Assembly (NCBI GenBank): GCA_023435965.1
Contig: JAEZLC010000240.1
Span: 1 to 9,247 of the forward strand
DNA length: 9,247 nt
Source of the DNA: Cyanobacteria bacterium OH_CDB_58
GTDB lineage: Bacteria > Cyanobacteriota > Vampirovibrionia > Gastranaerophilales > Gastranaerophilaceae
Direction: 5' to 3'
Shown here: in pieces, positions 6,061-9,247 of the stretch
How the letters are laid out: each line of letters opens with the position of its first letter
Position numbering within the stretch: the stretch's first letter is position 1
Notes under the pieces: generated by a model
What the model was told of the DNA's origin: nothing
Seen by the model: the letters and a program-made list of their open reading frames with translations, nothing else
Databases searched by the model: none
Position numbers and translations under genes: made by a program

Positions 6061-7854
6061 ATGAAAAAGATATTAATAAAAATTCTTATACTACTCATAT
6101 TCGTACCTCTATTCGAATCGGCATCGTTTGCGATGAGCAAAAAGGCTTATAAATATTATACAAATGCAAACAAATATTACGAAGATTATGATTTCACAAT
6201 GGCGGCTATCGAGTATAAAAAAGCGTTGGAATTGGCTCCTGAAGAGCCTACCATATACTTTAAGCTTGCTTCGGTTTTCGTTGACGATCAGAAGTGGGAC
6301 GAGGCACTTGAGTGTTACAAAAAAATTACCTCCCTAAAACCGCAAGACGGTTTTACTTATGTTAGTATGGGCGGAATATTAAGGACCAAAAAAGACTACG
6401 ATGGAGCTTATAGTGCGTATAAAAAAGCAATAGATTTAATTCCTCACTACAGCTATTTGTATCTTAATCTTGCTCAAATAGAAGTATTAAGAGGGAACAG
6501 TAAAGAAGCGATAACTTCTTATAAAAAGTTTTTGGATGTGTATCCGGAAGACATTGAAGCTAGAAAAAGTCTGGCGTCTTTATATTTTAACTCGGGAGAT
6601 AGCAAAAATGCTGTTGATGAGTATGAACTTCTCATAAAATATGCGCACGACGATTTTAGCGAATGGGAAAACTACGGTAAGGCTTTACTTTTAACGGAAA
6701 ATTATAAAAAAATTCCAGAGGTCATTGTTCCTGCCATAAAAAATGATCCGGAAAATCCCTCTTTGAGAATTATTTTAGCGAATGCGTATTTGAACTTGGA
6801 CCAGAAACAAAAATCGCTTAATGAGTTTATGAATGCTTTCAAGCTTGATCCTGAACTAGTTAATCTTCAATATAACATCGCAAGTTTAAATGAGGATTTG
6901 GGGAATTTTGATGAAGCCATAAAATATTATCAGGCATATATACAAGACGTCCCTGAAAGCGAATCAGCTTATTATAATTTGGCACTTGTTTATCAGAAAA
7001 TGAAAGATTATCAAAAATCAAACGAAGTGCTGGGAAAACTTCAAACTATAAATGCTGAAGATTATAATGTTTTGAAAGAGATTGCAAAAAATTATTATTT
7101 TGCAGCCAACTATCCTGAAGCAACCCATTATTATAATGAAGCTTTAAAGCTTGTTTCAGATGATCCTGAATTGTTATATAGTCTTGCAACAGTGAATTAT
7201 TTAAGTGCTGATTACAAATCAGCAGTGGAAAACTATAATAAGGCACTTCTGATAAAAGACAATGAAAAAGTTAAGACAGAGCTCTCAAAAGCATATTTTG
7301 CTTTAGGAGAAGAATATTTAAAAGAAGCCAACTATGAAAAATCGCTTAATCAATATGAAAAGGCTATAGAATTTAATCCTTCAGAGTTTAGGTATTATGT
7401 CTCATACGCAGATAATTTATACGCTCTTAATCAAACAGATAAAGCACTCGATGCATACAAAAAAGCTCTTGAAAACAACAAGAATAATTCAGAGCTGATA
7501 ATTAAAATTGCAAATTTATACAGTGATATGGACAATCAATCTGAGGCGAAGAATTACTATCAAAATGCAATCGTTATTGAGCCTAATAATTATTCAGTAA
7601 GATATAATCTTGCAGTTATTGATTATGAACAGGGGAATTATAAATCTGCAAAAGAGCAATTCACAGCGGCTATAAAAACAAAGCCTGATTTTGCTCAAGC
7701 GTATTACATGCTCGGGATTATATATGATAAAGAAAAGAATTATCAGCAAGCTGAACAGAATTATAAAAAATTCATTTCTTTAAGCCCAAGTGATGAAAAT
7801 ATAAAACAAATCCAAAAAAGGTTAGCTGCAATTGAAAACGCAAGAAAAAAATGA
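6061..7854 (+). CDS. Exported TPR-repeat protein (about 16 repeats)
   Basis: A 597-residue protein with a signal peptide (MKKILIKILILLIFVPLF, probable cut after SASFA, about residue 24). Almost all the rest is tetratricopeptide repeats of 34 residues in near-perfect register from about residue 28 to 580. I count about 16. Typical units are TIYFKLASVFVDDQKWDEAL, SAYYNLALVYQKMKDYQKS and QAYYMLGIIYDKEKNYQQAE, most closing with a proline (APEEP, KPQDG, SPSDE). One unit near residues 400-440 (LSKAYFALGEEYLKEANYEKS) is longer than 34. Such solenoids are protein-binding scaffolds; export places it in the periplasm. No enzymatic domain is seen. It overlaps the TonB/TolA-like gene by 23 bases, so the two products probably act together. 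The ribosome site is weak (no clear purine run before the ATG), but this start gives an intact signal peptide. Confidence 0.9.
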   Translation: MKKILIKILILLIFVPLFESASFAMSKKAYKYYTNANKYYEDYDFTMAAIEYKKALELAPEEPTIYFKLASVFVDDQKWDEALECYKKITSLKPQDGFTYVSMGGILRTKKDYDGAYSAYKKAIDLIPHYSYLYLNLAQIEVLRGNSKEAITSYKKFLDVYPEDIEARKSLASLYFNSGDSKNAVDEYELLIKYAHDDFSEWENYGKALLLTENYKKIPEVIVPAIKNDPENPSLRIILANAYLNLDQKQKSLNEFMNAFKLDPELVNLQYNIASLNEDLGNFDEAIKYYQAYIQDVPESESAYYNLALVYQKMKDYQKSNEVLGKLQTINAEDYNVLKEIAKNYYFAANYPEATHYYNEALKLVSDDPELLYSLATVNYLSADYKSAVENYNKALLIKDNEKVKTELSKAYFALGEEYLKEANYEKSLNQYEKAIEFNPSEFRYYVSYADNLYALNQTDKALDAYKKALENNKNNSELIIKIANLYSDMDNQSEAKNYYQNAIVIEPNNYSVRYNLAVIDYEQGNYKSAKEQFTAAIKTKPDFAQAYYMLGIIYDKEKNYQQAEQNYKKFISLSPSDENIKQIQKRLAAIENARKK

Positions 7855-8770
7855 TAATGATGCTATAACTACTTCGCTGTCTGAACAGACAGATTTTTTT
7901 CCTGCAATTTTAAAAAATGACGGATCAGAAATAGGACTAAAGAAATCTTTCGTTTATTCTGTTTCTTGGCATATCGCAGGTTTTTGTGTCGTATGGATAG
8001 TTGTTGCAGTATTAGTGGCGATGGGAGTAAAACCTTTTTTCGAAGATAGTCAAAAAGATAAAGTCAAAGACATTGAATATATATTAAAAAGAACTCAATC
8101 AACCACAAGTACAGCTTCTCAAGTACAAGCAACTACTGCTTCTGAAAAAATGTCTACACCACAGACTAAACAAAATGAAATAAGGACACAAAAGAATAGT
8201 TCTTCCTTAAATCAGCCCAATAAAACTGATGATCATAAAAAAGCGAGCAACAGTATAAGCAGCGTAGTTGCTGATATCTCAGACGATTTTCCTATGGCAA
8301 TACCAAAGATGAGGTCTCATTCAGTAGGTTCCTCTGGTTCTTCATCTGGTGTGCATTCTGCCACAAGTTCATCATTACAAAGCGATTCGAGTGGTATTGG
8401 CGGTGCATACTCTTCAAATGCTGCGTCTAGAGGTTCAGCTCGTGATGGTGATGCTGTTAAAAAGTCTCTTGAAGTATACGATATGACGCCTTATTCAAAT
8501 GAACTGAAAAGGAATGTCAAGTGGAACTGGAAGCCGCCTAAAGGTAGCAGCGACAAAAAGGTTGAATTGTTTTTAAGAATCGCACGAGACGGTAAAATAA
8601 TAATATTGAATATTAAAAAAACTTCAGAGATAGCGGAGTTAGATACATCCGCAACTGATGCTGTTCGCAAGGCTGCACCATTAAATCCTCTGCCTTCAGG
8701 CTACAAAAAAGGTTATTTTGATATAGTTTTGGTCTTTAATTACAACAATTTTTCTTTATCAAGCAGATAG
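7832..8770 (+). CDS. TonB/TolA-like energy-transducing protein, TTG start
   Basis: A 312-residue bitopic inner-membrane protein. The cytoplasmic N-terminus (about 40 residues) is followed by one membrane helix (about 41-64) containing S43-x3-H47 in YSVSWHIAG. This is the SxxxH motif of TonB (S16/H20) and TolA helices, which couples to the ExbB/ExbD or TolQ/R proton channel. A long low-complexity periplasmic linker (about 85-205) is rich in Ser, Thr, Gln and Gly and poor in proline. The C-terminal domain (about 216-305) has MTPYSNELKRNVKWNWKPP, VELFLRIARDGKI, DTSATDAVRKAAPLNPLP and a closing FDIVLVFNY, matching the TonB/TolA C-terminal fold. The first in-frame ATG falls inside the membrane helix, so TTG at 7832 with AAAAAGG 10 bases upstream is the best start; it overlaps the TPR gene by 23 bases. 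No ExbB/ExbD gene is adjacent. TonB or TolA role cannot be decided. Confidence 0.85.
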   Translation: MKTQEKNDNDAITTSLSEQTDFFPAILKNDGSEIGLKKSFVYSVSWHIAGFCVVWIVVAVLVAMGVKPFFEDSQKDKVKDIEYILKRTQSTTSTASQVQATTASEKMSTPQTKQNEIRTQKNSSSLNQPNKTDDHKKASNSISSVVADISDDFPMAIPKMRSHSVGSSGSSSGVHSATSSSLQSDSSGIGGAYSSNAASRGSARDGDAVKKSLEVYDMTPYSNELKRNVKWNWKPPKGSSDKKVELFLRIARDGKIIILNIKKTSEIAELDTSATDAVRKAAPLNPLPSGYKKGYFDIVLVFNYNNFSLSSR

Positions 8771-8869
8771 TTTTGCAAATAAGGATATTGAAGCGGTTAT
8801 TTAGATAAAAGTTGTTAATAATTCTTAAGGACAATGCTTTGTGATAGCAAAAAAATTGATTAGAAGTTA

Positions 8870-8875
8870 TATAAT
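8870..8875 (+). promoter_or_regulatory. Possible -10 box upstream of the last gene
   Basis: A perfect TATAAT stands about 90 bases before the ATG at 8967, in the 196-base spacer 8771-8966. No good -35 is seen at the right distance (TAGCAA, 19 bases upstream, is poor). In such AT-rich DNA the match may be chance. The spacer shows no convincing terminator after the TonB-like gene and no other recognisable element. Confidence 0.35.
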
Positions 8876-8966
8876 ATCGAAGAAGAGAAAAATTCGTTCA
8901 TATTTTGTAAAAATCGGGACATGTTTATAAAAAAATGTAATTATTAAGTTGAGGTAGGTTTATATT

Positions 8967-9247
8967 ATGAAAACGACTATGGATACTAAGATAAATACAG
9001 ACAGTTCAGTGTTTAATCAGTTTATAAAACCTGATCCTAAAGTATCCGCGTCTAAGCCCTCTTTGCCAAGTCCTTCCATCTCTGTAATCGGTTCGCCTTC
9101 AACAGCGATAAACTATCCTCCGGCACCAATTGCTGCTGATGTATTTGAAAAATCTAATAAAGATAGCAAAAAGAACGTATTAAAACCAATAGTAATAGTA
9201 ACTTCTCTTGTAGCAGTCGCCTCCGGTATAGCCTTGGCTTTAAAAGG
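8967..9247 (+). CDS. Unrecognised membrane protein, N-terminal part
   Basis: Open reading frame that starts at ATG 8967 and runs off the window; 93 full codons are visible. I do not recognise the family. Residues 1-20 are polar, and residues 21-56 are rich in Pro and Ser (KPSLPSPS, YPPAPIAA). A basic stretch (KSNKDSKKN, about 62-70) then leads into one hydrophobic segment at about 74-92 (PIVIVTSLVAVASGIALAL). Lysines before the helix suggest the N-terminus faces the cytoplasm and the remainder the other side. GAGGTAGG at 8951-8958 is a good ribosome site with 8 bases to the ATG; the second ATG at 8979 is less well placed. It is separated by 196 bases from the TonB-like gene and may have its own promoter. 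Confidence 0.7.
   Translation, partial: MKTTMDTKINTDSSVFNQFIKPDPKVSASKPSLPSPSISVIGSPSTAINYPPAPIAADVFEKSNKDSKKNVLKPIVIVTSLVAVASGIALALK

Noticed and set aside
7046..7246. Minus-strand open frame inside the TPR gene
   Set aside because: It is the antisense of repeated TPR codons and has no support of its own.
8776..8802. Possible hairpin AAATAA...TTATTT after the TonB-like gene as terminator
   Set aside because: Only six A/T pairs around a long loop and no T-run; not convincing.
1..9247. CRISPR arrays, transposases, tRNA genes, toxin-antitoxin or phage genes
   Set aside because: Looked for on both strands; no spaced direct repeats, terminal inverted repeats or matching proteins were seen.

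Overview
The window is AT-rich, gene-dense bacterial DNA holding nine genes in four transcription blocks. Genes for nucleotide-sugar and glycan assembly, an S-layer-homology (SLH) envelope protein and a TonB/TolA-like energy transducer together indicate a diderm (outer-membrane) bacterium. SLH proteins alongside a TonB-like protein and a GT9 (heptosyltransferase-type) enzyme, at this base composition, fit the non-photosynthetic cyanobacterial relatives (Vampirovibrionia/Melainabacteria, e.g. Gastranaerophilales). That placement is an inference from gene content; no marker gene is present.

Left block (1-1541, + strand): the C-terminal part of a DegT-family enzyme closely resembling ColD (GDP-4-keto-6-deoxymannose 3-dehydratase), followed at once by gmd (GDP-mannose 4,6-dehydratase). 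Gmd makes the substrate that ColD uses, so the pair points to a GDP-3,6-dideoxyhexose such as colitose for a surface polysaccharide. A strong hairpin at 1558-1590 closes the block and separates it from the convergent block.

Second block (1611-4407, - strand, read right to left): GT9 glycosyltransferase, GT4 glycosyltransferase, then a PIG-L deacetylase. The genes are 14 bases apart and then overlap by one base (TAATG). A consensus extended -10 promoter lies just upstream at 4437-4464, immediately after the terminator of the next block. This looks like a compact glycan-modifying operon.

Third block (4512-5973, - strand): an ArsR-type regulator without cysteines, whose 3' end overlaps by 11 bases the start of an SLH-domain exported protein. 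A near-consensus promoter (TTGCCA-16-TATAAT) sits in the 87-base divergent spacer, and a 14-bp hairpin terminator follows the SLH gene.

Fourth block (6061-8770, + strand): an exported protein made almost wholly of about 16 TPR repeats, overlapping by 23 bases a TonB/TolA-like protein that seems to start at TTG. A further gene begins at 8967 and runs off the window: a Pro/Ser-rich N-terminus followed by one membrane segment. No tRNA, rRNA, CRISPR array, insertion sequence or attachment site was seen. I see no clear new defence or mobile system. The most interesting points are the ArsR-SLH coupling, the unassigned C-terminal domain of the SLH protein, and the TPR/TonB-like pair.
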